The notes: generated by a model not told the origin, from the sequence alone. Shown: positions 9,189 through 18,890, counted from the first letter of the stretch. The stretch: DNA of 57,354 bases from Novosphingobium colocasiae (GCF_014652555.1 NZ_BMZA01000016.1:1-57354); one strand, 5' to 3'. Made by a program: numbers and translations.

Positions 9189-9571
9189 GACTGCTGCTCG
9201 ACACCCACGCGCTGATCTGGTGGCTGGCGGGCGACCAAGCGCTGAGCATGACTGCGCGAACGGCAATCGCCGACGCGGACAACGCCATCTTCGTCAGCGC
9301 CGCCTCGGCGATGGAAGTCGCCACCAAGTTCCGCATCGGCAAGCTGCCCGATGCGGTATTACTGGCGCAGGATTTCGAAACGATCATCGCCGGGCAAGGC
9401 TTCGTCGCGCTGCCGATCAGCCTCCATCACGCCCGGATGGCTGGAGAAATGAACATCCCGCACAAGAACCCGTTCGACCGCTTGCTGATCGCGCAGGCGC
9501 AAGCGGAGGATATGGCGCTGGTTTCGAACGAGGTGCTGTTCGACGGGTTCGCGGTGAAGCGGCTGTGGTAG
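9185..9571 (+). CDS. PIN-domain toxin (VapC-like RNase)
   Basis: A 128-residue PIN-domain nuclease. The acidic triad-type positions are present: D6 in LLLDTHAL, the glutamate in AMEVATKFRIGKL, and the aspartate in NPFDRLLIAQA. PIN toxins cleave tRNA or rRNA when free of antitoxin. Translation appears to start at TTG (9185), overlapping the antitoxin stop as TTGA; a weak start downstream of a strong antitoxin start would help keep antitoxin in excess. The RNA target cannot be inferred. Confidence 0.87.
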   Translation: MRLLLDTHALIWWLAGDQALSMTARTAIADADNAIFVSAASAMEVATKFRIGKLPDAVLLAQDFETIIAGQGFVALPISLHHARMAGEMNIPHKNPFDRLLIAQAQAEDMALVSNEVLFDGFAVKRLW

Positions 9572-9764
9572 TTTCCGGTGGCGTGGCAGTTGGAATGGGG
9601 TGCTGACTTTCGCCGGGGAAAGTGCCGTTCCGGACATGCCGACAAAAATGTCGTAACGTCCAAGGCTGCTTAGCGCCCATTCTTGCCCTAGCTTTATCCG
9701 AATTGATCTTGGAGAACAGACGGGCAATTGGCTCTTACCGAGTTAAATATTAGAGAGACCATGT

Positions 9765-10643
9765 ATGCCCACAAAATCTAAGTCGCATGCCGAGATGGCA
9801 GATCTCTTCGCTTCTCTTGGGGCCTTCCTCGGCAAAGATATTGCCGTCGCCATTTCCGAAATTGCTGAGACTGCCGATTTTGAAATGAGCGACGCGGCAA
9901 ATGAACCTTTTGTGAAGTTCATAGAATGGATCAATCCGCGCCCGGCGTTCATCGCGGCTTGGCGTAGCGATCCCGCGCTGGAGCGTAAACACTATTTGCG
10001 TTTCATGTCAGGTCTCGAAGCTGCCCGTGACGGGTATCGCGCAGCCGTGTACCATCTTGAGCGACTGCGTGGGATGGAGGACCAGTTGCACGCCATTCTC
10101 GCAAAGTTCGATTTCGCCAAGTCAGTGCCGCCCGGCAGTGTGGCGGCGATCGGGAATGCGAGACGTTGGTCATTTGAGTATCAGGCCTTTGTTCTTGCTT
10201 ACAGACGTGCGCTTGACAGCGTAGCGTGGGGTCTTTCGACCTATTTCAAAGCAGAACAATCTTCTTTCAAACAGTTTGCAAAGAATCTGGCGAAACACCA
10301 TCCTGCACCAGTTGCATGTGTTCTAGCAAGGGCATGCGCGCGCCACATAGAGCATTTCGATTTCGTGATCGGCACCGAGCGCGGGCGATCGGTGCGCGAC
10401 AGAATTGCCCATCGCGAATCGATACAAGCTGGCTATATCAATGTTGGCGCGTTCGGCTTCCGAATTGTGGGAGGAGGTGAGCGCTTAGGCATCTCCGATT
10501 TCAACGATAGACAGCGCCTCGCCGACGTTCTCGAAAATAGACTGCAGGTGCTTCACGCCTGCCTTGCGGATATTTTAGATACTTTCCGAGAAGCAGTAAC
10601 CGCTTATGAGGCGGAGGTGATCGTGTCCCCGCCCTCCCGTTAA
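9765..10643 (+). CDS. Hypothetical protein with HEPN-like features
   Basis: A 292-residue protein of no recognised family. It is mostly helical. The segment FEYQAFVLAYRRALDSVAWGL (about 137-157) followed by R211-D-x3-H216 in VRDRIAHRE resembles the helix plus Rx4-6H motif of HEPN domains, many of which are RNases or toxin partners. The assignment is inference. Base composition is more AT-rich than the flanking core genes and codon use includes less preferred codons, suggesting acquisition. It lies about 190 bases behind the PIN toxin, probably as a separate unit, with AGAGAG as a weak ribosome-binding site. Confidence 0.7.
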   Translation: MPTKSKSHAEMADLFASLGAFLGKDIAVAISEIAETADFEMSDAANEPFVKFIEWINPRPAFIAAWRSDPALERKHYLRFMSGLEAARDGYRAAVYHLERLRGMEDQLHAILAKFDFAKSVPPGSVAAIGNARRWSFEYQAFVLAYRRALDSVAWGLSTYFKAEQSSFKQFAKNLAKHHPAPVACVLARACARHIEHFDFVIGTERGRSVRDRIAHRESIQAGYINVGAFGFRIVGGGERLGISDFNDRQRLADVLENRLQVLHACLADILDTFREAVTAYEAEVIVSPPSR

Positions 10644-10750
10644 CCGAAATCCAGATTTTTCGAACGCGCGATTGTGCCGCCGTCTGAAAGCGGTGAGTTC
10701 ATCTTGGATGAGCGTCAACTTTGACCGACTTCTTCGCCAGAGCCCGCCGC

Positions 10751-11101
10751 TCAGCTCCCGAACAGCCCCTTCGCCAGTCTGCCCAGATCGTTCAGCGGAT
10801 TGCCGTCGCCGTCCTTGTCGAAGAACGCCGAGATCTTCGACGGGTCCGCAGCGATGGCGCTGGCGAACTGGGAGAGCGAGCCTTCGCCGCCGATCGCGCC
10901 GATCACCTGCTGGATGGTGCCGAGATCGAGACCGGTCTTTTCAGCGGCCAGCGTGGCCGTATCGCCGGGTTGCTGATGCGCGACGCCGAGCGCGGCGATG
11001 GCTTTTTCGGCCATGGCGGGATCGATACCGAGCTTGCCGGCAAGGTTCGCCACATCGGCATGTTCGCTCACCTGGCCGAGGATGCCGTCGAAAAGTCCCA
11101 T
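10751..11101 (-). CDS. DUF937-like small protein with a DxDxDG loop
   Basis: A 116-residue protein beginning MGLFDGILGQVSEHADVANL, with repeated short amphipathic helices as in DUF937/YidB-like proteins. Near the C terminus D95-K-D97-G-D99-G matches the first half of an EF-hand or dockerin-type calcium loop. The start at 11101 has AGGAG seven bases upstream; a longer frame to 11149 has no such signal. It follows the 151-residue gene and pckA in the same direction and may be read through from them. Function unknown. Confidence 0.72.
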   Translation of the reverse strand: MGLFDGILGQVSEHADVANLAGKLGIDPAMAEKAIAALGVAHQQPGDTATLAAEKTGLDLGTIQQVIGAIGGEGSLSQFASAIAADPSKISAFFDKDGDGNPLNDLGRLAKGLFGS

Positions 11102-11170
11102 AGCGCGTCTCCTGGATAGGCGGCCACTGCATACCCCTTGCGCCTGCAAGTCAAGCGCCGGGAGCGCGCG

Positions 11171-11626
11171 TCAGATTTCGGGCGGCGCAATCGGCGCGAG
11201 GTCGGGCTCCACCCAGGCCCTTCGCGCTGCGATCGAGAACAGGCGGTCCCGGCTGTAGTGGCTGAGCGGCCAGTCGCGCAGGGCGATCGGGCTGGCCAGC
11301 AGCGCCTGGACCGTATCGGCCAACGACCCGCCGCCATGGCGCGCCAGGAACGCACGGATCGCGCGGATATAAAGCTGGGTGACGGTTTCGTGATAGCCCT
11401 GCGTATCGTCGTTCACGCCGCCCAGGCTTTCGTTGTAGCCGGCGATGATGCCCGGCATGTCGCGCTCGGGCACGATCTCCGGGCGCTCCACAAGCAGAAA
11501 GACGCACGCGGCCAGATGGGCCTCGTGCGTCCATTCCTGTTTCGGCAATGTCCGGTGGATCAGGCCTTCGCCGATCCGCCGCACACTCGCGTCATCGGCG
11601 AAGGCGCGGTGGGCACCCTCGCTCAT
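11171..11626 (-). CDS. Conserved hypothetical protein
   Basis: A 151-residue soluble helical protein with a conserved-looking core of WTHEAHLAA and GGVNDDTQGYHETVTQLYI. I recognise the pattern as a proteobacterial hypothetical family but know no function. Histidines in both motifs (THEAH, GYHET) could bind metal. It starts 11 bases after the pckA stop, so the two are probably co-transcribed. Confidence 0.72.
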   Translation of the reverse strand: MSEGAHRAFADDASVRRIGEGLIHRTLPKQEWTHEAHLAACVFLLVERPEIVPERDMPGIIAGYNESLGGVNDDTQGYHETVTQLYIRAIRAFLARHGGGSLADTVQALLASPIALRDWPLSHYSRDRLFSIAARRAWVEPDLAPIAPPEI

Positions 11627-11637
11627 GACCGATAGTC

Positions 11638-13245
11638 TCAGGCTGCGACCGGGGCGGCCTTGCGCACGCCTTCATCGACATGCGCTTCGAACTGGGCGAA
11701 GTTGTCGATGAACTTGCGGACCAGTTCCTGCGCCGTCTTGTCGTACTCGGCCGGGTCGGCCCAGGCACCGCGCGGGTCGAGCAGCTTGCTGTCAACCCCG
11801 GCAACGGCGACCGGAACTTCGAAGCCGAAGTTGGGATCTTCCTTGAACTCGGCGCTGTTGAGGCTGCCGTCGAGCGCGGCGTTGAGCAGCGCGCGGGTTG
11901 CCTTGATCGGCATCCGCTTGATGCCTTCCATGGTGGCCTTGCCGCCCGACCAGCCGGTGTTGACCAGCCAGCACTTCACGCCGCCCTTGGCGATGCGCTC
12001 CTTGAGGAGGTTGCCGTAGATCGACGGGTGACGCGGCATGAACGGCGCGCCGAAGCAGGTGGAGAAGGTGGCTTCCGGCTCGGTCACGCCGATTTCGGTT
12101 CCGGCGACGCGCGCGGTGTAGCCCGAAAGGAAGTGATACATCGCCTGATCGGGCGTGAGGCGCGCGATCGGAGGCAGCACGCCATAGGCATCCGCCGTCA
12201 GGAAGATGATGTTCTGCGGCACCGGGCCGAGGTTTTCGGCCGAGGTGTTGGGGATGAAGTCGATCGGGTAGGAGCCGCGGCTGTTTTCGGCCAGCGACGC
12301 ATCGTCGAGATCGATTTCGCGGGTTTCGGCATCGATCACCACGTTTTCCAGCACCGTGCCGAAACGCTTGGTGGTGGCGAAGATTTCCGGCTCGGCTTCG
12401 GCCGAAAGGCGGATCATCTTGGCGTAGCAGCCGCCTTCGAAGTTGAACACGGCGGTGTCCGACCAGCCATGCTCGTCATCACCGATGAGCTGGCGCGAAG
12501 CATCGGCCGAGAGCGTGGTCTTGCCGGTGCCGGAAAGGCCGAAGAACACGGCGGTATCGCCATCGGGGCCGATGTTGGCCGAGCAGTGCATCGGCATGAC
12601 GCCCTTGACCGGCAGCAGGTAGTTGAGAATGCCGAACACCGACTTCTTCATTTCGCCGGCATACTTGGTGCCGCCGATCAGGATCAGCTTCTCCGAGAAG
12701 TTGACCGCGATGACGGTCTCGGTGCGGCTGCCGTGGCGGGCCGGATCGGCCTGGAAACTGGGCAGATCGATGATCGTGTATTCGGGGGTGAAGCCGGCGA
12801 GTTCATCGGCGGTGGGACGGACCAGCAGGGTGCGGATGAAGAGATTGTGCCAGGCGAGTTCGTTGATCACGCGCACCTTGACGCGGTTCTCGGCCTGCGA
12901 GCCGCCGAACAGATCGGCGACATAGAGCTTGTCCTTGCCGCCCAGCGCGGTGATGAAATCCGCCTTGAGGTTGGCGAAGTGCTCCGGCGTCATCGGCACG
13001 TTGGTCTTGCCCCACCAGATCGTGTCTTCGGTTTCGGCATCGCGGACGATGAACTTGTCCTTGGCCGAGCGGCCCGTGTGCTTGCCGGTCTCGACGACGA
13101 AAGGACCGTCCTTGGCCAGCACACCCTCGCCGTTGCGGACGGCGTGTTCAACCAGGGGAGCCGTGCCCAGATTGGCGAAAATCTCGGCGTTGGTTTCGAT
13201 GCCCTGTTTGGCGAGCGGGTAGCTAAGCGCAGCGGTCAATGTCAT
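11638..13245 (-). CDS. pckA: Phosphoenolpyruvate carboxykinase (ATP)
   Basis: It converts oxaloacetate and ATP to phosphoenolpyruvate and CO2, the committed step of gluconeogenesis. Length is about 535 residues, normal for the ATP form. The P-loop [13 protein letters not shown] and the metal-binding [10 protein letters not shown] are intact. The frame opens at 13287, but similarity begins around the ATG at 13245 ([14 protein letters not shown]). GAGGAG directly abuts that ATG and is six bases before an in-frame TTG at 13239, which could be the true start. It is divergent from chvI, an arrangement conserved in many alphaproteobacteria. Confidence 0.95.
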   Translation of the reverse strand: MTLTAALSYPLAKQGIETNAEIFANLGTAPLVEHAVRNGEGVLAKDGPFVVETGKHTGRSAKDKFIVRDAETEDTIWWGKTNVPMTPEHFANLKADFITALGGKDKLYVADLFGGSQAENRVKVRVINELAWHNLFIRTLLVRPTADELAGFTPEYTIIDLPSFQADPARHGSRTETVIAVNFSEKLILIGGTKYAGEMKKSVFGILNYLLPVKGVMPMHCSANIGPDGDTAVFFGLSGTGKTTLSADASRQLIGDDEHGWSDTAVFNFEGGCYAKMIRLSAEAEPEIFATTKRFGTVLENVVIDAETREIDLDDASLAENSRGSYPIDFIPNTSAENLGPVPQNIIFLTADAYGVLPPIARLTPDQAMYHFLSGYTARVAGTEIGVTEPEATFSTCFGAPFMPRHPSIYGNLLKERIAKGGVKCWLVNTGWSGGKATMEGIKRMPIKATRALLNAALDGSLNSAEFKEDPNFGFEVPVAVAGVDSKLLDPRGAWADPAEYDKTAQELVRKFIDNFAQFEAHVDEGVRKAAPVAA

Positions 13246-13317
13246 CTCCTCGAAAGTCGCAACGGGCAAAGGAACACCCGTGATCAAACCTGCAATTCCG
13301 TCCCAAGAATCGAGCGG

Positions 13318-13346
13318 CGAATAGTCGACGCATCCTTTTCCGTCAA
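13318..13346 (-). promoter_or_regulatory. Candidate pckA promoter
   Basis: On the minus strand a -35 TTGACG (13346-13341) and a -10 TATTCG (13323-13318) are separated by 17 bases. A palindromic AATTGCGCAAAATT lies just upstream, between this promoter and chvI, and could be a shared regulatory site. No binding data exist; the call rests on spacing and match only. Confidence 0.5.
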
Positions 13347-13472
13347 ATTGCGCAAAATTGGAACCTTATCGTGCACACATACCCGCTGGGGATGGCGCAA
13401 ATCCGCAATTGTCAGGGCCGATCCGAAGCGCTAGCAACGCAGGCAGGCGGAAAATTACGTTTGCACTGCAGC

Positions 13473-14243
13473 ATGACAGCAAGCCCCCAGGTCCCGGAGC
13501 CGGCCACCGCCGAGTCGCTGCCCAGCCCCGGCGGCCGCAAATGTATCGCGCTCGTCGATGATGATCGCAACATCCTGACCACCGTGTCGATCGGCCTCCA
13601 GGCCGAAGGCTTTGCAACCCGCGTCTATACCGACGGCGAAAAGGCGCTACGCGCGCTACTGGATAACCCGCCCGATCTGGCCATCTTCGATATCAAGATG
13701 CCGCGCATGGACGGCCTGCGCCTGCTGCAAGCACTGCGCGCGCAGTCCAGCCTGCCGGTCATCTTCCTGACATCGAAGGACGAGGAGCCGGACGAGGCGC
13801 TGGGGCTGGCGCTGGGCGCGGATGATTACATCACCAAACCGTTCAGCCAGCGCCTGCTGGTGGCGCGCATTCGCGCCATCCTGCGCCGGGCGGAACTGGC
13901 CGGCGTCCCACCGGAGGACCGCGATGCCGAAAGCGTGCCCGAGGCACTGGTGCGCGGCCGGCTGAGGCTTGATCCGGCCCGCCACGAAGTAGCGTGGGGT
14001 GGCCGGCCGGTGGCGCTGACGGTGACCGAACTGCTGATCCTCGAAGCGCTGGCGACGCGGCCCGGCGTGGTCAAGAGCCGCAACCAGTTGCTGGACGCGG
14101 CCTATCACGAAGACGTCTTCGTCGATGACCGCACGATCGACAGCCATATCAAGCGCCTGCGCCGCAAGTTCCGCGCGGTCGATTCCGAGTTCGCCGGGAT
14201 CGAGACCCATTACGGTGCCGGCTATGCCTTTTCGGACGGCTAG
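13473..14243 (+). CDS. chvI: Two-component response regulator ChvI
   Basis: An OmpR/PhoB-type regulator of 256 residues. The receiver domain starts CIALVDDD, with phospho-acceptor D73 in [11 protein letters not shown] and the switch lysine in ITKPF. The winged-helix output domain ends [16 protein letters not shown]...YGAGY. ChvI with the kinase ChvG controls envelope, acid-stress and carbon-metabolism genes in alphaproteobacteria. Identity rests on both sequence and the classic position opposite pckA and ahead of chvG-hprK. The kinase gene overlaps its 3' end by 20 bases. Confidence 0.9.
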   Translation: MTASPQVPEPATAESLPSPGGRKCIALVDDDRNILTTVSIGLQAEGFATRVYTDGEKALRALLDNPPDLAIFDIKMPRMDGLRLLQALRAQSSLPVIFLTSKDEEPDEALGLALGADDYITKPFSQRLLVARIRAILRRAELAGVPPEDRDAESVPEALVRGRLRLDPARHEVAWGGRPVALTVTELLILEALATRPGVVKSRNQLLDAAYHEDVFVDDRTIDSHIKRLRRKFRAVDSEFAGIETHYGAGYAFSDG

Positions 14244-15837
14244 GTCGGAGCGGGATCTCCTTTCACCGCTGCACCGCTTCACCGCAACCCGGCTCGGCAT
14301 TTCCTGGCGCGTCTCGCTCACCGCGCGCATCCTTGCGGTCAACATCATCGCCCTGGCCCTGATGGCCGGCGGGCTGTTCTATATCGACAGCTATCGCCGC
14401 GAACTGCTGGCCGAGCGCTTCCGCCTGGCGCGGGGCGAGGCCGAGATCGCCGCCGATGCGCTGTCGGGCGCGGCCGGGGCGGAGCGGGACCGGATCATGG
14501 TCGCGATCGGCACGCGGCAGGACCTGCGCCTGCGGCTCTACGGCGCGGATGGCCGGCTGCTGGCCGACACCTTCCGCCTCGCCCCGCCCTCCTACGTGCT
14601 GATCGATCCCGCGACCGAACCGTGGTACCAGCAGACCGCCCGCATGCTCGATCGCGGGATGGACGCGATCCTCGGCGCGCCGCCGATCCCGCGCTATCAC
14701 GATGCGCCGGACACCACGGCGGCCGACTGGCCGGAAATCCGCACCGCGCTGGCCAAGCGCATCACCAGCACGCACCAGCTCGCGGCGCCGGATCGCACGC
14801 CGGTCATTGTCGCCGCCACGCCGGTCGGCACCGGCGGCACGGCGCTGCTCGTCACCCGCAACGCGCGGGACATTACCGAGAACGTGCGCGAGGCCCGCCA
14901 GACGCTCGCGATCATCGTGGCCGGCGCGCTTGGCGTGTCGATCCTGCTTTCTCTGTTCCTGGCGCGGACCATCGTCGAGCCGCTGCGCAAGCTGGTTCGC
15001 GCGGCGGTGCGCGTGCGGCTGGGCCGTGATCGCAGCGTGGTGGTTCCCCGCCTGCCCGACCGGCGTGACGAGATCGGCCTGCTCGCCCGCGCCATTTCGG
15101 ACATGACCGCCGCGCTGCGCCAGCGGATCGACGCGGTGGAAAGCTTCGCCGCCGATGTCGCGCACGAATTGAAGAACCCGCTCACCTCGCTGCGCAGCGC
15201 GCTGGAAAGCCTTGATCGGGTGGCCGATCCGGACTTGCGCCGGCAACTGCTCGGCATTGCCGCTGACGATGTACGGCGGATCGACTTCCTCGTCACCGAA
15301 ATCGCCGACGCCAGCCGGATCGACGCGCAATTGAGCCGCGCCACGTTCGAGCCGGTCGATATGTGGCGGCTGGTCAACGGCCTGGTGGGCGAGCGCGATC
15401 AGCGCGGCGTCAACGGGGCCTGCCGCGTCCTCGTCAGCCGCCGCGACGCCGAGGATCTCGTGGTGGCAGGCGATGCCGCCCAGCTCGAACGGGTGCTGCA
15501 CAACCTGCTCGATAATGCCGTGTCGTTCTCGCACGAAGGAACGGCGATCGAGGTCGAGCTGTCGCGCAGCGGCCCGCGCGTCCAGATCGCGGTATCCGAT
15601 CACGGCCCCGGCATCCCCGCCGAGGTGCGCGAAAAGGTGTTCGAGCGGTTCCATTCGCTACGCCCCTCGGACGAGGCTTTCGGCAAGCACAGCGGCCTCG
15701 GGCTGGCGATCGGCCGGACCATTGCCGAGGCCCACTACGGCAAGCTGGTAGCCCTGCCACGCCACGATGGACGGCCCGGCGCGCGGCTGCTGGTCTCGCT
15801 TCCGGCATGGCAACGCGAGGATGCGGCCGGTGGCTGA
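14224..15837 (+). CDS. chvG: Sensor histidine kinase ChvG
   Basis: A 537-residue membrane kinase. TM1 is about residues 36-55, a periplasmic sensor follows to about 226, TM2 is about 228-249, then HAMP, the H-box with H314 in [12 protein letters not shown], and a catalytic domain with [16 protein letters not shown] and [10 protein letters not shown]. The ATG at 14224 overlaps chvI by 20 bases, and no in-frame ATG or GTG follows before the first helix. The partner is ChvI. In Rhizobiaceae the periplasmic inhibitor ExoR acts on ChvG; no exoR lies in this window. Confidence 0.9.
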   Translation: MPFRTARSERDLLSPLHRFTATRLGISWRVSLTARILAVNIIALALMAGGLFYIDSYRRELLAERFRLARGEAEIAADALSGAAGAERDRIMVAIGTRQDLRLRLYGADGRLLADTFRLAPPSYVLIDPATEPWYQQTARMLDRGMDAILGAPPIPRYHDAPDTTAADWPEIRTALAKRITSTHQLAAPDRTPVIVAATPVGTGGTALLVTRNARDITENVREARQTLAIIVAGALGVSILLSLFLARTIVEPLRKLVRAAVRVRLGRDRSVVVPRLPDRRDEIGLLARAISDMTAALRQRIDAVESFAADVAHELKNPLTSLRSALESLDRVADPDLRRQLLGIAADDVRRIDFLVTEIADASRIDAQLSRATFEPVDMWRLVNGLVGERDQRGVNGACRVLVSRRDAEDLVVAGDAAQLERVLHNLLDNAVSFSHEGTAIEVELSRSGPRVQIAVSDHGPGIPAEVREKVFERFHSLRPSDEAFGKHSGLGLAIGRTIAEAHYGKLVALPRHDGRPGARLLVSLPAWQREDAAGG

Positions 15838-16276
15838 GCCGCCCTCCCTCTCACCCATCGCCCGGCAGACCACCTGCATCGCCATCGGCGGGCGCGCGGT
15901 GCTGATCACCGGCGCACCCGGAACCGGCAAGTCGAGCCTCGCGCTCATGCTGATCGATCGCGGCGCGCTGCTCGTCGGCGATGACAGCGTCATGCTGCAA
16001 GCACGCGCCGGCACGCTTTACGCCGCGCCGCATCCGCAGACGCGCGGGCTGCTCGAAGTGCGCAACCTGGGCCTGCTGCCGTTTCCCTGCGCGGATGATG
16101 TGCCGGTGGCGCTGTCGATCCACCTCGATCCCGCCGCGCCGCGCTTCATCGAGACGCCGGAAGAAGTGGCGCTGCTGGGCGTATCGCTGCCCCACTTGCG
16201 CCTCTGGCCCGAGCCGGCGTTGCTGCCGCGCAAGGTCGAACTCGCGCTCGATCGCTACGGCGCGCAAATCGGTTGA
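15821..16276 (+). CDS. hprK: HPr kinase/phosphorylase, short form
   Basis: A 151-residue P-loop protein with GAPGTGKSSLAL (Walker A), DDSVMLQAR and the PHPQTRGLLEVRNLG signature. It lacks the N-terminal domain of the roughly 310-residue Firmicute enzyme, as is usual in alphaproteobacteria. It phosphorylates a serine of HPr and so modulates the regulatory PTS. The target HPr is encoded 1.5 kb downstream with S50 in GGSILGLMM. Its start overlaps chvG by 17 bases, linking envelope sensing to PTS control at the operon level. Confidence 0.9.
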   Translation: MRPVAEPPSLSPIARQTTCIAIGGRAVLITGAPGTGKSSLALMLIDRGALLVGDDSVMLQARAGTLYAAPHPQTRGLLEVRNLGLLPFPCADDVPVALSIHLDPAAPRFIETPEEVALLGVSLPHLRLWPEPALLPRKVELALDRYGAQIG

Positions 16277-16341
16277 AGGTTCGGCGGTGACGGCGACACC
16301 CCCTTCCTTTTCCCCGGTGCCGGGCGCAAAGTGATCGCTTC

Positions 16342-17286
16342 ATGCCAGACGATTCTGCCGTTTCCAGCGCCACGCTTCCCCCGCAACGCCTGCTGCTCGT
16401 CACCGGCATGCTGGGTGCCGGGAAGACCACCGTGCTGCGCGAGCTGGAGGATCTGGGCTGGGAAATCATCGATAATTTCCCCATCCGCCTGCTCGACCGG
16501 CTGATGGAAACCCCCGGGGCCGGCGGCGGCCAACCGGGCGTGCGCGCGCCGATCGCGATCGGCTTCGATTCCCGCACCCGCGGCTTCGATCCCGAACAGG
16601 TGATCCGCCGGATCAAGACCTTCTCCAACCGTCCCGAACTGGAACTCAGTACGCTGTTCCTTGACTGTTCGAGCCAGGAGCTGGAACGGCGCTACAACGA
16701 AACCCGCCGGCGACACCCGCTCGCCAGCGATACGCCCGCCGCTTCGGGCATCCGGGCCGAACGCGAACTGCTAAGCCCGCTGCGGCGCTGGGCGGAAATG
16801 CTGATCGACACCACCGAACTGACCACGAACGATCTGCAGCGGCTGATCCGCGAACGCTTCGCGGTCGGCACGGATGAAAAGTTGGTGCTGACCATCTCCA
16901 GCTTCGGCTTTTCGCGCGGAATGCCGCCGGTTGCGGACTTCGTTTTCGACATGCGGTTTCTTGAAAATCCGCACTGGGACGCCGATCTTCGTCCCATGAC
17001 AGGCAGGGATGCCGCCGTTGGCGACTATATCCGCCGCGACCCGGCCTTTGACGAGGCTTTCACACGCATACGCGACCTGATCCTGATGCTGCTGCCGCGC
17101 TTCGAAGCGCAGGGCAAAAGCTATGTGCATATCGCCTTCGGCTGCACCGGCGGGCGGCACCGTTCGGTGTTCACTGCGGAGCAGATCGCCGAAAGCTTGC
17201 GCCAGAATGGATTTTCCCCCACATTGCTGCACCGCAACCTGGGATCGCGAGCGACCGACCTGCTCGAAAGGGGCGCAGTGACGTGA
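16342..17286 (+). CDS. rapZ: RNase adapter protein RapZ
   Basis: A 314-residue nucleotide-binding protein. The Walker A motif is GMLGAGKTT, followed by DNFPIRLLDRL, the DCSSQELERRYNETRRRHPL motif typical of this family, and a C-terminal IAFGCTGGRHRSV. In enterobacteria RapZ guides RNase E to the sRNA GlmZ and so tunes GlmS; outside that group the RNA target is unknown. A longer N terminus and an insertion near PGAGGGQPG make it somewhat longer than E. coli RapZ. It sits between hprK and the EIIA gene, so it is part of the regulatory PTS operon. Confidence 0.92.
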   Translation: MPDDSAVSSATLPPQRLLLVTGMLGAGKTTVLRELEDLGWEIIDNFPIRLLDRLMETPGAGGGQPGVRAPIAIGFDSRTRGFDPEQVIRRIKTFSNRPELELSTLFLDCSSQELERRYNETRRRHPLASDTPAASGIRAERELLSPLRRWAEMLIDTTELTTNDLQRLIRERFAVGTDEKLVLTISSFGFSRGMPPVADFVFDMRFLENPHWDADLRPMTGRDAAVGDYIRRDPAFDEAFTRIRDLILMLLPRFEAQGKSYVHIAFGCTGGRHRSVFTAEQIAESLRQNGFSPTLLHRNLGSRATDLLERGAVT

Positions 17287-17352
17287 AGGCGACGTTAAGG
17301 CGCGTTGGGGCACCCCGATGCATTCAGACAAGACTCGGAGCATGACGGCCAG

Positions 17353-17757
17353 ATGATTGGCATGATTCTGGTGACGCACGGCGAGCTTGCCGACGAATTC
17401 GTCAAGGCGATGGAGCATGTCGTGGGTGCGCAGGCCGATGTGGCGACCGTGTGCATCGAAGCCAACGACGATATGGAACAGCGCCGCGAGGATATCGCCC
17501 AGGCCATCGTCCGGGTGAACTCCGGCAACGGCGTCATCATCCTGACCGACCTGTTCGGCGGCACGCCGTCCAACCTCGCCATTTCGCTGATGCATGCCGG
17601 CAATGTCGAAGTGATCGCGGGCATCAACCTGCCCATGCTGATCCGCCTTGCCAAGGCCCGCGGCTGCATGCCATTGCGCGAAGCAGTCGCCGCCGCGCGC
17701 GACGCCGGGCGCAATTACATAACCATCGCGTCCGAGTATCTGGGGCAGGACGCATGA
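17353..17757 (+). CDS. PTS EIIA component, mannose family (regulatory)
   Basis: A 134-residue EIIA-Man-type protein. The phosphorylated histidine is H9 in ILVTHGELADEF; LTDLFGGTPSNLA is the conserved second motif. No EIIB, EIIC or EIID permease gene is nearby, so it is almost certainly part of a regulatory, non-transporting PTS, as in other alphaproteobacteria. The frame opens at 17305, but the family N terminus starts at 17353. Its stop overlaps the HPr start (ATGA). The EI that would phosphorylate HPr is not in the window. Confidence 0.92.
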   Translation: MIGMILVTHGELADEFVKAMEHVVGAQADVATVCIEANDDMEQRREDIAQAIVRVNSGNGVIILTDLFGGTPSNLAISLMHAGNVEVIAGINLPMLIRLAKARGCMPLREAVAAARDAGRNYITIASEYLGQDA

Positions 17758-18032
17758 TCGATTGCCGCGAAGCTGTACTCATCGTCAACAAACGCGGGCT
17801 CCATGCCCGGGCCAGTGCCAAGTTCGTCAACAATGTTGCCGAACTTCCGGGATCGGTTCGCGTCGTCGTCAGCAAGGACGGCACCGAGGCTGAGGGCGGG
17901 TCGATCCTGGGCCTGATGATGCTGGGCGCGGCCAAGGGCGATACCATCGAGATCTGCTGCTCCGGCGAAGGTGCCGAAGACGCCCTCGCCCACCTCGCGA
18001 CCCTCGTGCGCGACGGTTTCGGCGAAGAGTGA
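17754..18032 (+). CDS. HPr phosphocarrier protein
   Basis: A 92-residue HPr. H17 in KRGLHARASAKF is the phosphocarrier histidine. S50 in EAEGGSILGLMML corresponds to Ser46, the target of HPr kinase, so the hprK product encoded upstream has a plausible substrate here. It is translationally coupled to EIIA through a four-base overlap and is the last PTS gene of the cluster. A SpoU methyltransferase gene follows after 18 bases in the same direction. Confidence 0.93.
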   Translation: MIDCREAVLIVNKRGLHARASAKFVNNVAELPGSVRVVVSKDGTEAEGGSILGLMMLGAAKGDTIEICCSGEGAEDALAHLATLVRDGFGEE

Positions 18033-18050
18033 CGGGCTGGAGCTGACGCC

Positions 18051-18857
18051 TTGGCCTTGCGCCGCACCATCACCGGTTTTTCCAATCCGCTGGTCAAGTT
18101 CCTCCGCTCGCTGCGCGACAAGAAGCATCGTCGGCGCGAGGGGAAGTTCCTCGCTGAAGGCCTGCGCCTGCTGACCGATGCGCGCGCCAGCAGCGTGCTG
18201 CCCGAAATGCTGGTGATGGCCACCGGGCGCGAACCGCACCCGCTGCTCGACGCGCTCGAAGCGGCAGTCGCGGCGGCGGGGGGCGAGATCGTCGAGATGG
18301 ACGTCGATATCCTCGCCAAGGTAACCGGCAAGGACAACCCGCAGGCGGTGGCCGGGGTCTTCGCCGAATTCGATACCCGCATCGCTTCGCTGGACCGCCA
18401 TGCCGCACCGATCTGGCTGGTCGCGCAGGCGCTGCGCGATCCCGGCAACCTCGGCACGATGCTGCGCACCGGCGATGCCGTCGGCGCGGGCGGGCTGATC
18501 CTGATCGATGACTGCGCCGATCCGTTCTCGGTCGAAGCGGTGCGCGCCAGCATGGGCGCGATCTTCACCCAGAAGCTGGCCTGCGCGCGCTGGGACGAAT
18601 TCATCGGCTGGCTGCGCGCCAGCGAAGGCCAGTTGGTCGCCGCATCGCTGCGCGATCCCACCGACTATCGCATCGCCGCTTACGCCGCGCCCTGTTTCCT
18701 GATGGTCGGCAACGAATCGCAAGGCCTGCCCGCTTCGTATGAGGAAGCCTGCGACTTGCGCGTAACAATCCCGATGCGCGGCCGCGCCGACAGCCTTAAT
18801 GCCGCTGTTGCGGGCGCGGTGCTGGCCTATGAGGCGCTGGCGCGGCTGGAGGGGTGA
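18051..18857 (+). CDS. SpoU/TrmH family RNA methyltransferase
   Basis: A 268-residue SPOUT enzyme that probably 2'-O-methylates rRNA or tRNA with S-adenosylmethionine. The N-terminal substrate-binding domain starts with VKFLRSLRDKKHRRREGKFLAEG. The three SPOUT motifs are ALRDPGNLGTMLRTGDAVGA, FLMVGNESQGLP and IPMRGRADSLNAAVAGAV, the last forming the cofactor knot. The start is TTG (18051) with GGAG eight bases upstream; a second TTG at 18057 is possible. The RNA target is not decidable. A terminator follows its stop. Confidence 0.88.
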   Translation: MALRRTITGFSNPLVKFLRSLRDKKHRRREGKFLAEGLRLLTDARASSVLPEMLVMATGREPHPLLDALEAAVAAAGGEIVEMDVDILAKVTGKDNPQAVAGVFAEFDTRIASLDRHAAPIWLVAQALRDPGNLGTMLRTGDAVGAGGLILIDDCADPFSVEAVRASMGAIFTQKLACARWDEFIGWLRASEGQLVAASLRDPTDYRIAAYAAPCFLMVGNESQGLPASYEEACDLRVTIPMRGRADSLNAAVAGAVLAYEALARLEG

Positions 18858-18862
18858 GTGTT

Positions 18863-18890
18863 CGGCGGTGAGTGCCGCCGCCTCTTTTCT
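18863..18890 (+). terminator. Rho-independent terminator
   Basis: CGGCGG, a six-base loop and CCGCCG form a perfect 6-base stem immediately followed by CCTCTTTTCTT on the plus strand. It lies five bases after the methyltransferase stop and probably ends the chvI-to-methyltransferase transcript. Confidence 0.7.
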
